64,000 bases of DNA, from NCBI GenBank assembly GCA_965215775.1, contig CBDCEG010000009.1:1-64000 (forward strand), read 5' to 3'. The notes beneath the pieces are model-generated. The model was not told the origin of the DNA. It searched no databases and saw only the letters and a list, made by a program, of their open reading frames with translations. This DNA comes from CBDCEG01 sp965215775. GTDB lineage: Bacteria > Pseudomonadota > Gammaproteobacteria > Cardiobacteriales > Ostreibacteriaceae. Every line of letters begins with the position of its first letter. Position 1 is the stretch's first letter. Of the stretch, positions 13,857 through 23,156 are shown piece by piece. The translations under genes were made by a program, and so were the position numbers.

Positions 13857-15884
13857 CTAAATATTAAAAAGTTCTTTAAGTTTTGTGAATAAAGGGAGAA
13901 AGTCATTGAAATCACTCTTGCTGAGGGTTGTTAATAGCTTTTGTAAGTTTTGTTTTTTATCATTTTTTATCTTTAGATATGACGTGCTCATTATTGTTTT
14001 TGTTTCAACTAAATTATTAGATGTTAATATTTCGTCACGTAGTAAATTTTCTATCTCCACATGACTCTCAAATACACCATCATGAACTCGGCTTATCAGA
14101 CCTGCGTGCCTTGCAGGCACAGGAATTAGTAATGCGTAGAAACAAGGATGCTGATTTCTTTTTTTGAAAACACCTGTTTCTGAATCTCCTTGGATTATAT
14201 TGTCCCAATTATTCTGGCCTTTTAAATGATAAAACTTTTCGGCTCCTTCGGAGTCGTAATCAAATAATCCTATTATTTTCTTGTCATTATACCCATCAGT
14301 GTTGTTCATGGAAAGATTACCAGCCACGGCTCTTGCTCCTTCCGCTCTTCTGATAATAAAGTAACAACTTTCAGTAAACACAGAATCTAGTGAATTGTCT
14401 GTAAAAGGTATTTCATTGAGTTTTAAAAATGCAATTTTGTAAATAGAATCATATTTATCTTCTACAATTAATACTGGCTTCTCATATTCTTCTATTTTTA
14501 GTTTTGTACATTCTAATTCTGAAATACAATCTAATATTTTTGTATTTAGCTCTTCAGTAACCTTTATTTGCAATTCTTTGTTTAATGCTGATTTTTCAAT
14601 TTCCTTTGATTGGGCAGTTAGTTTTAATTGCAAACTTTCTACAATTCTTGATTCTTGGATAATACCTAGATCGTCACATGTCTTATCCCATTCTGAGTTT
14701 GACTCATTAAAACGAGTTACTAGGGATGAGTTATTTGTTGTTTCATTTTTCCACACTCTATATATTGAAACAGCGCTTGAAGAATCATTTAAACTTAACT
14801 TTGAAAGAGCCAGTTCTTTTTTTGCAGTTGATTTTAGTTTTTTGTCAGTTAATATCTTATTTTCTTTATTTGTGAACTTTCTTTTAATAGATAGAAATTC
14901 TTTTGTGTGGGTAGTAACAAATATTTGCTTTTTTCGTGAGTATTTGGAAAGAAATTCATCTCTAATTTTACGAATATTTTTAGCTTCATAAGAGTTCTCA
15001 GGTTCTTCAAATCCCCAAAGAATATTTTTGTTAGAATTTTTTGATATCTCATCCAATATTTCAGGAATAAATCTGGCTTGAACACCATCTCCTCTATCAA
15101 ATAATGAGATGTCATTCTCTGTCCTAACAGAGAGGGTTCTGAAGAAATCTACTAATGTGGACGGGATGTGAAAACTTGCGTCAACGTTACTACTTCTTTT
15201 AAATTTTTTAAAAAGTTCTTCTGTTTCAGTTTTTAGCATTTTGCTAAATTGCGAAGAAGATTTTGCAAATTTATTTACCTGCTTTTTATCTTCTTTTTCA
15301 AATAAATATGTTTGCAATTTTTCAAATAAGTAATTGAAAAACATACTATCTTTTATGGCTGGAATATATTCAAATCTAAAGCTCTTTATGAAAAGAGTGA
15401 CTTGAGCATTACCTTTTAGGTTCGTTTGATATATGTACTCCCCCTCAAAATTATTCTTTTGAGAATATGACTTTGCTACCCAAAATTTTTTCGGCAACCC
15501 TCGTTGATTATTTTTATTGTTAAAAAATAGCTTGATTGAAACAACTTCATCAGAACGTCTCAAATCTTTTGGTTTTTCTAATATATTTTCTTCTTTGAGC
15601 TTTTCTACACGAATCCTTTCTTCTTCTTTCCGATCTTCAATAATACTATCAAATCTGTTCGATACAATTTTGGAAAAATCTCTTGTCTTATCAAATCTAA
15701 CGCCTGGGGATATCTCGTTATTGAAAAAGAGGTTTAATGCCCTTAGTACATTTGATTTCCCGGAATCATTTGCACCTGAAAATATGTTTAAATCTTTAAG
15801 GCAATCAATTTTTACTTTTGTTTGGTCTTTTCCACCATCAAATGAACGAAAATGTTTTATCTCAATTTTATTGACTATATCCAT
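13857..15884 (-). CDS. OLD-family ATPase/TOPRIM nuclease
   Basis: A 675-residue protein. The ABC-type ATPase has its P-loop G-A-N-D-S-G-K-S-N at residues 37-45 after the H-F-R-S-F start, a signature/Walker B region G-F-E-E-P-E-N near residue 288, and T-T-H-T-K-E-F near 315. A C-terminal TOPRIM domain shows V-E-D-K-Y-D near 470 and L-F-D-Y-D-S-E-G near 545. These are the elements of overcoming-lysogenisation-defect nucleases, which include GajA and retron/anti-phage effectors. No Gabija-type UvrD partner lies next to it: the helicase at 17320 is housekeeping Rep, separated by glycerate kinase. The role as a stand-alone defence nuclease is inference. It is bounded by glycerate kinase 3'-end copies II and III. 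Confidence 0.85.
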   Translation of the reverse strand: MDIVNKIEIKHFRSFDGGKDQTKVKIDCLKDLNIFSGANDSGKSNVLRALNLFFNNEISPGVRFDKTRDFSKIVSNRFDSIIEDRKEEERIRVEKLKEENILEKPKDLRRSDEVVSIKLFFNNKNNQRGLPKKFWVAKSYSQKNNFEGEYIYQTNLKGNAQVTLFIKSFRFEYIPAIKDSMFFNYLFEKLQTYLFEKEDKKQVNKFAKSSSQFSKMLKTETEELFKKFKRSSNVDASFHIPSTLVDFFRTLSVRTENDISLFDRGDGVQARFIPEILDEISKNSNKNILWGFEEPENSYEAKNIRKIRDEFLSKYSRKKQIFVTTHTKEFLSIKRKFTNKENKILTDKKLKSTAKKELALSKLSLNDSSSAVSIYRVWKNETTNNSSLVTRFNESNSEWDKTCDDLGIIQESRIVESLQLKLTAQSKEIEKSALNKELQIKVTEELNTKILDCISELECTKLKIEEYEKPVLIVEDKYDSIYKIAFLKLNEIPFTDNSLDSVFTESCYFIIRRAEGARAVAGNLSMNNTDGYNDKKIIGLFDYDSEGAEKFYHLKGQNNWDNIIQGDSETGVFKKRNQHPCFYALLIPVPARHAGLISRVHDGVFESHVEIENLLRDEILTSNNLVETKTIMSTSYLKIKNDKKQNLQKLLTTLSKSDFNDFLPLFTKLKELFNI

Positions 15885-16062
15885 GATTTATAACTCATAT
15901 AATTGTATAATGTTTCAGAATGTTAATCGACATTGTTTTTTAGCACAACTATTTATTAGTTGAATATTATATATCACTCACCCTTAAATAAGAAATATTA
16001 AGATACATAATAAAAATAACTTATTGTCCTTTTTAAAGAAAATATAGTGATACTTGGGCAAA

Positions 16063-16140
16063 GCGTTAATTTTCTATAATACCTGCAACTGAAAAAGATA
16101 TATCAAATAAATTTTGCTCAGCATTTTCTAAAATATTTTC
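16063..16140 (-). repeat. Glycerate kinase 3'-end repeat, copy III (native)
   Basis: The authentic 3' end of glycerate kinase, including its stop at 16066-16068. It is the parent sequence of copies I and II. The 180 bases between this and the OLD nuclease start (15885-16065) hold no recognisable gene. Confidence 0.8.
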
Positions 16141-17205
16141 AAGGCTATCAACTGCAGAAACACTACTAAAAACAGAGCTTACCCCAAGTTCATAAAGTGG
16201 TTCATAACCTTTTTCTAAACAACCACTTATTACAATCATTTTTTTGTTAAATTGTTTTGCCTTTTTAGCAACCCCAAATACAACCTTACCATTTAGCGTT
16301 TGCGAGTCTGTTTTGCCCTCCCCTGTTATGATTAAATCAACATCTTTTAGTTGATTAGAAAATCCACTAAGATTCATAATCAAATCAATTCCAGACTCTA
16401 ATTCTGCACCCAAAAAAGCTAATAACGCAAAACCAATTCCTCCACCAGCACCAGCTCCTTCAATATTTGCAACATCTATACCTAAGCTAGATTTTGTTAC
16501 TTTTGCCAAATTTGATAACGCCAAATCTAGCTGTTTAATTTGTTCTAAATTTGCACCTTTTTGTTTGCCAAAAATATAACTTGCTCCATTTTCACCAGAT
16601 AGCGTATTTTTAACATCACAAGCTACTTTAAAACTTATGTTTTCCAACCTTTTATCAATATTATCTATTGATATTTTAGAAACTTTTTCTAACTCATTTA
16701 TATTTAAACCTTTAATAATTTGATTATTCAAATCATAAAACTCAACCCCAAAAGCTTGCAACATAGCAAACCCACCATCATTGGTTGAAGAGCCACCAAT
16801 TCCAATAATAAATTCTTTCGCCCCATTATCTAACGCGGACAAAATCAGTTGCCCTACTCCAAAAGTGTTTGTTTGCATTGGGTTTTTCTGCTCATTCTCT
16901 AACATATCTAAACCAACAACACTTGCCATTTCTATAATTGCCGTTTTATCTTTCATCAAATATTTAGCTTTTATTTTCTCACCCAAAGCATCTAAAACTA
17001 ACGCTTCTTTTTCTTTGAAATCAGAGCCTTGCAAAATATCTACCAATCCTTCACCACCATCAGAAAGAGGAATGCTTATAATATCAACATTCTTAAGTCT
17101 TTTTTTGAATGCTTTTTCTATTATTTTACATACTTTTTTTGCTTCAATAGTTCCCTTAAAAGAATCTGGGGCGATAAGTATTTTTGTTGTTTTTTCCTTA
17201 TTCAT
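16066..17205 (-). CDS. garK: Glycerate kinase (GarK/GlxK family)
   Basis: A 379-residue enzyme, the usual family length. It phosphorylates D-glycerate with ATP to a phosphoglycerate in the cytosol. Motifs: N-terminal I-L-I-A-P-D-S-F-K-G at about 9-18, G-D-G-G-E-G-type loop S-D-G-G-E-G near 48-53, I-G-I-G-G-S-S-T-N-D-G-G near 138-149, and I-T-G-E-G-K-T-D near 296-303. ATG 17203-17205 is used; the frame is open further upstream but without a good ribosome site. Followed immediately by accessory insertions, with its 3' end duplicated twice downstream. Probably originally in line with purB. Confidence 0.9.
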   Translation of the reverse strand: MNKEKTTKILIAPDSFKGTIEAKKVCKIIEKAFKKRLKNVDIISIPLSDGGEGLVDILQGSDFKEKEALVLDALGEKIKAKYLMKDKTAIIEMASVVGLDMLENEQKNPMQTNTFGVGQLILSALDNGAKEFIIGIGGSSTNDGGFAMLQAFGVEFYDLNNQIIKGLNINELEKVSKISIDNIDKRLENISFKVACDVKNTLSGENGASYIFGKQKGANLEQIKQLDLALSNLAKVTKSSLGIDVANIEGAGAGGGIGFALLAFLGAELESGIDLIMNLSGFSNQLKDVDLIITGEGKTDSQTLNGKVVFGVAKKAKQFNKKMIVISGCLEKGYEPLYELGVSSVFSSVSAVDSLENILENAEQNLFDISFSVAGIIEN

Positions 17206-17319
17206 TTTTTTCTCAAATGTTTAATTTTAAATTTAATTTTAAATTTATTAGTTTTACCTAATTTCTCAATTGTAATCATTCCTAAGTCATTAGAATTTAG
17301 TAAAATTGACTGTTCTAAA

Positions 17320-19341
17320 CTAATCTTTTACCATCGCAAATAAATCAGCAAATAAAGCATCTTTTTCCTTTTTTTGTTCTTCTTTTGTAAGTTCTTTTTC
17401 ATAAATTCCTTCCCACTGAATTTCTTCTCTTGGTAATTCATCTATAAACCTACTTTTATTAGTTTCAACTATTTGCCCAGCAACTCTTCTTCTTTTACAA
17501 AAGCTAATTGATAATTTTTTCTTCGCTCTGGTCATTCCAACATAAAACAAACGGCGTTCTTCTTCAATCATACTATCTTCATCAAGGCAATTTGTATGTG
17601 GTAGCAAGCCTTCTTCAAGACCAACTATATAAACAAAAGGAAATTCCAAGCCTTTGGCAGCGTGTAAAGTCATCAAAGTTACCGCATCTAAACTTTCTTT
17701 TTCATCATTTTTTTGGGTAAGCATATCAAGTAACATCATTCGTTGCATAAGTTCGGATAAGTTATTTATATCATCTTTTTCTTCAACTTTTTGCACAAAA
17801 TCCCTTAAATCATTTAACAAATTAAGTCTTCGCTCAGCTTGTTTGCTATTGTAATTCCCTAAAATATAATCTGAATATTCAGTATCCAAAATAACCCAAT
17901 TTAGAATTTCAGAAGGTTTTTCGCCCTCTTCAGACTTTCTATTCAAACTCATTAACCAAGTTGCAAATTCTTCTAGTTTTTGTCTAGATTTATCTTTCAA
18001 ATGCTCAGAAAGACCGATTTCTAAACAAGCTGAAAGCATTGGAATTTGCCTAACTTTACTATATCGGCTTAGTTCTTGAAGTGTTTTTGTGCCAATTTCT
18101 CGTTTTGGTGTATTTATAATTCTAACCAAGGCTTGGTTATCATCAGGATTTGCAATTAAGCGTAAATAAGCCATCAAATCCCTAATTTCAGTATGTTCAA
18201 AAAATGATGTATGACCATTTATTACACAAGGAATATTATTATGTCGAAACTGTTTTTCCAACAATCTTGATTGATAATTACTTCTATATAAAACTACAAA
18301 ATCTGAAAATTTAGCACCAGTTTTATTAGACTGAGAAATTATATCCATAACTAACATTTGTGCTTCTTCGTTTTCGTTCTCATAAGCATTTACACAAACA
18401 GCTTCGCCATTATCAATTTTTGACCAAAGTTTTTTCTCAAAGATATGTGAATTATTAGATATTAATTTATTACTTGCGGATAAAACCCTATGATCACAAC
18501 GATAGTTTTGCTCTAGTTTTATAACATTTAAATTTGGAAAATCTTCTGAAAGCAGTTTTAAATTGTTCGCATCCGCTCCACGCCAAGAATAAATAGACTG
18601 ATCATCATCGCCAACAGCGGTAAAATGTCCTGAAATACCACTTAAATATTTAATTAACTGATATTGGCTCTGGTTTGTATCTTGATATTCATCTAATAAT
18701 AAATAACGAATTCGTTTTTGCCATTTTGCAAGGATTTCTGGGTATTTTTCAAATATTTTCAAACAAAGAACTATCAAGTCATCAAAATCAACAGAGTTTA
18801 ATGCCAAAAGGTGGTCATTGTATATTTTTGTGATTTGAGAAATTTCAGGGTCAACTTTTTCAGTTGGGTTATTTTTATGATTTGAAACTTCTGATTGTAA
18901 CTGTCTGAGTTCACTATCATCTTGCTTTGAAATATCTTTCAAAATCTCAAAACAATCTTTACTATCAAAAATACTAAATTTGGAGCTTAAACCAATATAA
19001 TTAGCATCTTCTTTTAAAATTCTAAGACCAAGCGTGTGAAATGTAGAAACCCAAAGACCTCTGCTCTCTTTCCTAGAAAGGATTTTGGAAATCCTATCTT
19101 TCATTTCTCTAGCAGCTTTATTGGTAAAAGTGAGCGAAACAACATTATGTGCTTTATAGCCACAATCCCTTATCAAATAAGAGACTTTGTTTGTTATAAC
19201 ACCTGTTTTCCCGCTTCCAGCACCAGCTAAAACCAAAACTGGACCACTAATATATTTAACAGCTTCAAGCTGCTCTTTATTTAGTCTTAGCTTAAGTTTA
19301 TTTGCACTATTTTCTGCATTTTTGCTTTGTAAATCAGACAA
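17320..19341 (-). CDS. rep: ATP-dependent DNA helicase Rep
   Basis: 673 residues, exactly the E. coli Rep length. A 3'-5' superfamily 1A helicase that assists replication forks through protein roadblocks. Motif I A-G-A-G-S-G-K-T (about 37-44), motif Ia T-F-T-N-K-A-A-R-E-M, motif II L-L-D-E-Y-Q-D-T-N, motif III D-D-Q-S-I-Y-S-W-R-G, motif V T-L-H-A-A-K-G-L-E-F and motif VI Y-V-G-M-T-R-A-K are all present. The sequence around C-G-Y-x-A-x-x-V is Rep-like rather than UvrD- or PcrA-like. Three bases separate it from tyrS upstream, so the two are likely cotranscribed. Confidence 0.93.
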   Translation of the reverse strand: MSDLQSKNAENSANKLKLRLNKEQLEAVKYISGPVLVLAGAGSGKTGVITNKVSYLIRDCGYKAHNVVSLTFTNKAAREMKDRISKILSRKESRGLWVSTFHTLGLRILKEDANYIGLSSKFSIFDSKDCFEILKDISKQDDSELRQLQSEVSNHKNNPTEKVDPEISQITKIYNDHLLALNSVDFDDLIVLCLKIFEKYPEILAKWQKRIRYLLLDEYQDTNQSQYQLIKYLSGISGHFTAVGDDDQSIYSWRGADANNLKLLSEDFPNLNVIKLEQNYRCDHRVLSASNKLISNNSHIFEKKLWSKIDNGEAVCVNAYENENEEAQMLVMDIISQSNKTGAKFSDFVVLYRSNYQSRLLEKQFRHNNIPCVINGHTSFFEHTEIRDLMAYLRLIANPDDNQALVRIINTPKREIGTKTLQELSRYSKVRQIPMLSACLEIGLSEHLKDKSRQKLEEFATWLMSLNRKSEEGEKPSEILNWVILDTEYSDYILGNYNSKQAERRLNLLNDLRDFVQKVEEKDDINNLSELMQRMMLLDMLTQKNDEKESLDAVTLMTLHAAKGLEFPFVYIVGLEEGLLPHTNCLDEDSMIEEERRLFYVGMTRAKKKLSISFCKRRRVAGQIVETNKSRFIDELPREEIQWEGIYEKELTKEEQKKEKDALFADLFAMVKD

Positions 19342-19343
19342 TT

Positions 19344-20540
19344 CTAACCTTGTTTAATTATAACTTTTGCAATTCTGCGTTTACCAACTTGAATAACTTC
19401 ACTAAAACCATCTGAAAGTTTAAGATTTTTATCTTCTATTTTTTCACCAGCAATTTTTACAGCACCTTGTTTTATCATTCTATGACCATCTGAAACTGAA
19501 GTAACTAAACCAGCTTCTTTTAATACATTTGCTATTGCAAGTGGTTCTGAAATTGTTAGGTTTTTGTCTTCAATATTTTCTGGAAGTTTACCTTTTTGAA
19601 ACCTTGATACAAATGCGTTTTTAGCATCATCTGCTTTTTGCTTACTGTGAAATCTTTCAATTATTTCAGTTGCAAGTTCAAATTTAATATCTCTTGGGTT
19701 AGTTCCTTGCTCAGTTTTTTCTTTCAAACCTGCAATATGTTCCAAACTTTTAAAACTTAATAATTCAAAATAACGCCACATTAAATCATCTGAAATAGAC
19801 ATTATTTTGCCAAACATTTCATCAGGCGTATCGTTAATTCCAATATAGTTTCCTAAAGATTTTGACATTTTTTGCACACCATCTAAACCTTCTAAAATAG
19901 GCATTGTTAAGATTATTTGCTGTTTTTGACCGTAATCTTTTTGTAATTCTCTACCAACTAATAGGTTGAATTTTTGGTCAGTTCCACCAATTTCAATATC
20001 AGTTTTCATCGCAACTGAATCATAGCCTTGCACCAAAGGGTATAAAAACTCATGAATTGCAATAGATTGACCAGATTTATAGCGTTTGTTAAAATCATCT
20101 CGCTCAAGCATTCTGGCAACATTATACTTTGCCGCAAGCTTAATCATATCAACAGATGTTAGCTTATTCATCCATTTTGAATTATATAAAACTTCAGTTT
20201 TATCAGGATCCAAAATTTTAAAGATTTGATCTTTGTATGTTTGAGAATTTTGCTCAATTTCAGCTTGTGTAAGTGCTGGTCTGGTTGCACTTTTACCAGT
20301 TGGATCACCAATTAATGCAGTAAAATCACCAATTAGAAATTGAATGTTATGACCCAAATCTTGTAATTGTCGCATTTTATTGATCACAACTGTGTGTCCC
20401 AAGTGTAAATCTGGAGCTGTCGGATCCATGCCTAACTTTATGTTTAAAGGTCTATTTTCTTTTAATTTTGCTATTAACTCACTTTCAGGAAGACAATCTT
20501 CTGTTCCTCTTTTTATGATTTTTAGTGTATTATTATCCAT
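19344..20540 (-). CDS. tyrS: Tyrosyl-tRNA synthetase
   Basis: 398-residue class I synthetase that charges tRNA-Tyr. The HIGH motif is H-L-G-H at 46-49 (D-P-T-A-P-D-L-H-L-G-H), the KMSKS loop is K-M-S-K-S-L-G-N near 230-237, and a C-terminal S4 RNA-binding domain includes G-A-V-K-I-A-G-E-K. The length and the H-L-G-H form fit the TyrS type common in many proteobacteria (TyrZ-like). Divergent from the M23 peptidase gene with only 29 bases between starts, an arrangement seen in gammaproteobacteria. Confidence 0.95.
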   Translation of the reverse strand: MDNNTLKIIKRGTEDCLPESELIAKLKENRPLNIKLGMDPTAPDLHLGHTVVINKMRQLQDLGHNIQFLIGDFTALIGDPTGKSATRPALTQAEIEQNSQTYKDQIFKILDPDKTEVLYNSKWMNKLTSVDMIKLAAKYNVARMLERDDFNKRYKSGQSIAIHEFLYPLVQGYDSVAMKTDIEIGGTDQKFNLLVGRELQKDYGQKQQIILTMPILEGLDGVQKMSKSLGNYIGINDTPDEMFGKIMSISDDLMWRYFELLSFKSLEHIAGLKEKTEQGTNPRDIKFELATEIIERFHSKQKADDAKNAFVSRFQKGKLPENIEDKNLTISEPLAIANVLKEAGLVTSVSDGHRMIKQGAVKIAGEKIEDKNLKLSDGFSEVIQVGKRRIAKVIIKQG

Positions 20541-20569
20541 TGCTTTTAATCCTATATTTAATTTAAATT

Positions 20570-22210
20570 GTGAAAAAAATTATAACTTTTTTATGTCTAT
20601 CTTTCATTGTATTTTTTAATGCAAGTTTCGTTTATGCACAAAATAAAAATGCAACAACTACAAAATACTCATTTACAAGCTTCTCGCAAAGTAAAGGTCA
20701 ATCACTAAAATCTGCTTTAGGGAACGCTAAAATAACAGTTTTTCAAAAAAACTTATTATTAAATATTCCAATAAGAAGAGCTACAAAAGTTAAAAGGAAT
20801 TTCAGACTTGCCTTTATAAATGATAAAGGTAAAAAATTACTTCGTGAAGCAAGAATATCAACCAAAACATCATTAATCAACTTTGTAATTATTAAGACAG
20901 GTGGAGAATATAAATTTGTTAGCCGAAAAAGTGCCATCAAATATCCTGTAAAAACTGTAAAACCTACAAATACTAAAAAAGAAACTAAAAAGCCTACAAT
21001 CACTTTAAGTTCAACTAAAGCAGTTGCAAAAAAACCAACAAAAACAGTAAGTTCTTATAGTTCTCAAATATACTTTATTCAGCAAAAAGGTGAAAGTTTA
21101 AGCAATGCTTTAAAATTTGCAAAACTAAGCCCTTTACAAAAGAGTTTGATTTTAAAACTGCCAATTACAAAAAATGCACTTTCAAATAGACAATTTCATA
21201 TAGCTTTTGCAAAAGGTAATAAGTTTAAAACAATGAAAGCAGTAAAAGTTGTTCGTGGCAATAAATCTGCTCAATATGTAATAACTATAAGAAACCGCGC
21301 TCCAGTTTGGTCTGCTAAAAACACAAATATAAATACTAAACTATCTAAATTAATAAAACGCCCTGTAAATATAAAATTAGAAGTCCCTACTAAAAAAGTA
21401 ACTGTAACTAACAAAGGAAATTATAAGTTAGTTTCATTTGTGCAGAAAAAAGGTGAGTCTATAGGAAAAGCAATGAGCAGAACCAAACTAAGCTTATTAC
21501 AAAGAAAATTAGTTTTAAAAATGCCAGTTTCTAAAAATGCTCTTTCAAATAGAAAGTTTCAATTGTTATTTAAAAAAGAAAGTAAAAGAAATTTATTAAA
21601 AGCTAGTAAAATTTCAAGAGGAAATAAAAAAGCAGAGTTTGTCTTAATTAAACTTAAAGGAAAGCTATATTGGGCAAATAAAAAAGGTGAAGTTAAAGGG
21701 CTGACAACAACCTCTAAAACCAAAAGCTCTGGATTTTTACGATACCCAGTTAGATTTTCAAGAATATCTTCTCGCTTTAATCTAAGAAGAAGACACCCAA
21801 TTACTCGCAGAATTCGCCCACACAAAGGGGTGGATTTTAAAACTGCTTATGGTGCAAGAGTTTACACTCCATATGGTGGTGTTGTAACATTTGCAGGACG
21901 CCAACGAGGGTATGGGAGAATTGTTGAAGTAAATCATCAAAATGGCTATAAAACAAAATACGCTCACCTTTCAAGAATAAATGTAAGAAAAGGACAAAGA
22001 GTTAGAAAAGGACAAACAGTAGGAAAAGCAGGCAATTCAGGCGCTTCAACTGGAACACATTTACATTATGAAGTTTTAGTAAATGGACGAGCTAGAAACC
22101 CATTATATGTCCGCTTACCTGGACAAAGAAAAACTGTTAAATCTAGCACATACAAAAAAAGTAAAGAAGCTATTAAATTAGGTAGATTGTATTTTCCTAA
22201 ATTTCGTTAA
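20570..22210 (+). CDS. mepM: M23 family endopeptidase (MepM-like) with three N-terminal repeats
   Basis: 546 residues starting at GTG 20570. Signal peptide ends around Y-A-Q (residues 22-24). Three homologous modules of about 85 residues follow (about 30-115, 160-250, 278-370), each with Q-x-K-G-x-S-x-x-x-A-L/M and L-L-Q-x-x-L-V/I-L-x-x-P. The C-terminal LytM domain has zinc ligands in H-K-G-V-D-F and T-H-L-H-Y-E-V with the intervening G-Y-G-R-I-V-E-V-N-H and Y-A-H-L-S. It should cut peptidoglycan cross-links in the periplasm to allow wall growth. Next to tyrS, as in related bacteria. Three regulatory-type modules is more than usual. Confidence 0.88.
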   Translation: MKKIITFLCLSFIVFFNASFVYAQNKNATTTKYSFTSFSQSKGQSLKSALGNAKITVFQKNLLLNIPIRRATKVKRNFRLAFINDKGKKLLREARISTKTSLINFVIIKTGGEYKFVSRKSAIKYPVKTVKPTNTKKETKKPTITLSSTKAVAKKPTKTVSSYSSQIYFIQQKGESLSNALKFAKLSPLQKSLILKLPITKNALSNRQFHIAFAKGNKFKTMKAVKVVRGNKSAQYVITIRNRAPVWSAKNTNINTKLSKLIKRPVNIKLEVPTKKVTVTNKGNYKLVSFVQKKGESIGKAMSRTKLSLLQRKLVLKMPVSKNALSNRKFQLLFKKESKRNLLKASKISRGNKKAEFVLIKLKGKLYWANKKGEVKGLTTTSKTKSSGFLRYPVRFSRISSRFNLRRRHPITRRIRPHKGVDFKTAYGARVYTPYGGVVTFAGRQRGYGRIVEVNHQNGYKTKYAHLSRINVRKGQRVRKGQTVGKAGNSGASTGTHLHYEVLVNGRARNPLYVRLPGQRKTVKSSTYKKSKEAIKLGRLYFPKFR

Positions 22211-22230
22211 ATAAAAGTGTTAATTTTGAT

Positions 22231-23145
22231 ATGAAAAAAGTATTAGTTATTTATTATTCACAAACAGGACAACTCAAAAGCATCCTTGAAAGTGTTACCT
22301 CAACGCTGGCCGATGAAGATATAGAAATAACAACAATGCCAATAAAGCCTGCAAAAAAATATCCTTTTCCTTGGGGCTTTTATGATTTTTTTGATGAATT
22401 TCCAGAATCCGTTCTACTTGATGGCTGTGAGCTAGAAAATACTAAAAATACATCGGATGTTGATTATGATTTAATTATTCTAGGTTATACTGTTTGGTAC
22501 ATGGCACCATCTATTCCTATAGCTGCTTTTATGAATTCACCCGAGGCAAAAAGAATATTTAAAGGAAAGCCTGTCGTTACTTTAGTAGCTTGTAGAGATA
22601 TGTGGGTTCTTGCTCAAGAAAAAATAAAAGAAATGCTAACAAATGTTGATGCTCGGTTAATTGATCATATTGCCTTAACTGACCAAGGTGGATCTGTAAA
22701 AAGTCTAATAACTTTACCAACATATATGTTAACTGGTAATAAAAAATATTTTTCTTTTTTGCCTAAAGCAGGTATAAATGAAGATGAAATTGAAGCTTGT
22801 AACAGGTTTGGAAGCAGACTAAATTTAGAATTAAAAAAAGACAAGGAAAAACAAAACGCACCAATGTTAACAAATTTAGGAGCTGCTGTTGTTAATGCAA
22901 AGCTAATTGCAACCGAAAAAATAGCTAATAAAAGTTTTCATATTTGGAGTAAAATCATAAAGCGATTTGGGAGAAAACACTCAACTGGTAGAAAGATTAT
23001 AATTACAATTTATGTTACTTTTTTGCTTTTATTAATATTTACAGTAATTCCGTTAAATATTATTGCAAGAAAGTTTCTAAATATATTTCAAAAAGATAAG
23101 ATTAAAAAAATGGAAAAAAAATATGAACTTCCAAGTGGAAGATAA
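22231..23145 (+). CDS. darA: DarA-like flavodoxin-fold protein of dialkylresorcinol synthesis
   Basis: 304 residues. The N-terminus V-L-V-I-Y-Y-S-Q-T-G-Q-L is a flavodoxin-type phosphate loop (residues 4-15). A C-terminal hydrophobic helix (about 258-282) is flanked by basic residues and probably anchors it to the inner membrane. Proteins of this size and start accompany DarB-type condensing enzymes in dialkylresorcinol/flexirubin and aryl-polyene clusters and are called DarA-type; the exact chemistry (cyclisation or aromatisation) I cannot deduce here. Eleven bases separate it from the DarB-like gene, indicating an operon. Confidence 0.72.
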   Translation: MKKVLVIYYSQTGQLKSILESVTSTLADEDIEITTMPIKPAKKYPFPWGFYDFFDEFPESVLLDGCELENTKNTSDVDYDLIILGYTVWYMAPSIPIAAFMNSPEAKRIFKGKPVVTLVACRDMWVLAQEKIKEMLTNVDARLIDHIALTDQGGSVKSLITLPTYMLTGNKKYFSFLPKAGINEDEIEACNRFGSRLNLELKKDKEKQNAPMLTNLGAAVVNAKLIATEKIANKSFHIWSKIIKRFGRKHSTGRKIIITIYVTFLLLLIFTVIPLNIIARKFLNIFQKDKIKKMEKKYELPSGR

Positions 23146-23156
23146 AAAATAATAAA

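Noticed and set aside
13857..19341. Gabija-like pair of OLD nuclease and UvrD-type helicase
   Set aside because: The helicase is a full-length Rep with housekeeping neighbours (tyrS) and is separated from the nuclease by glycerate kinase and a repeat boundary.
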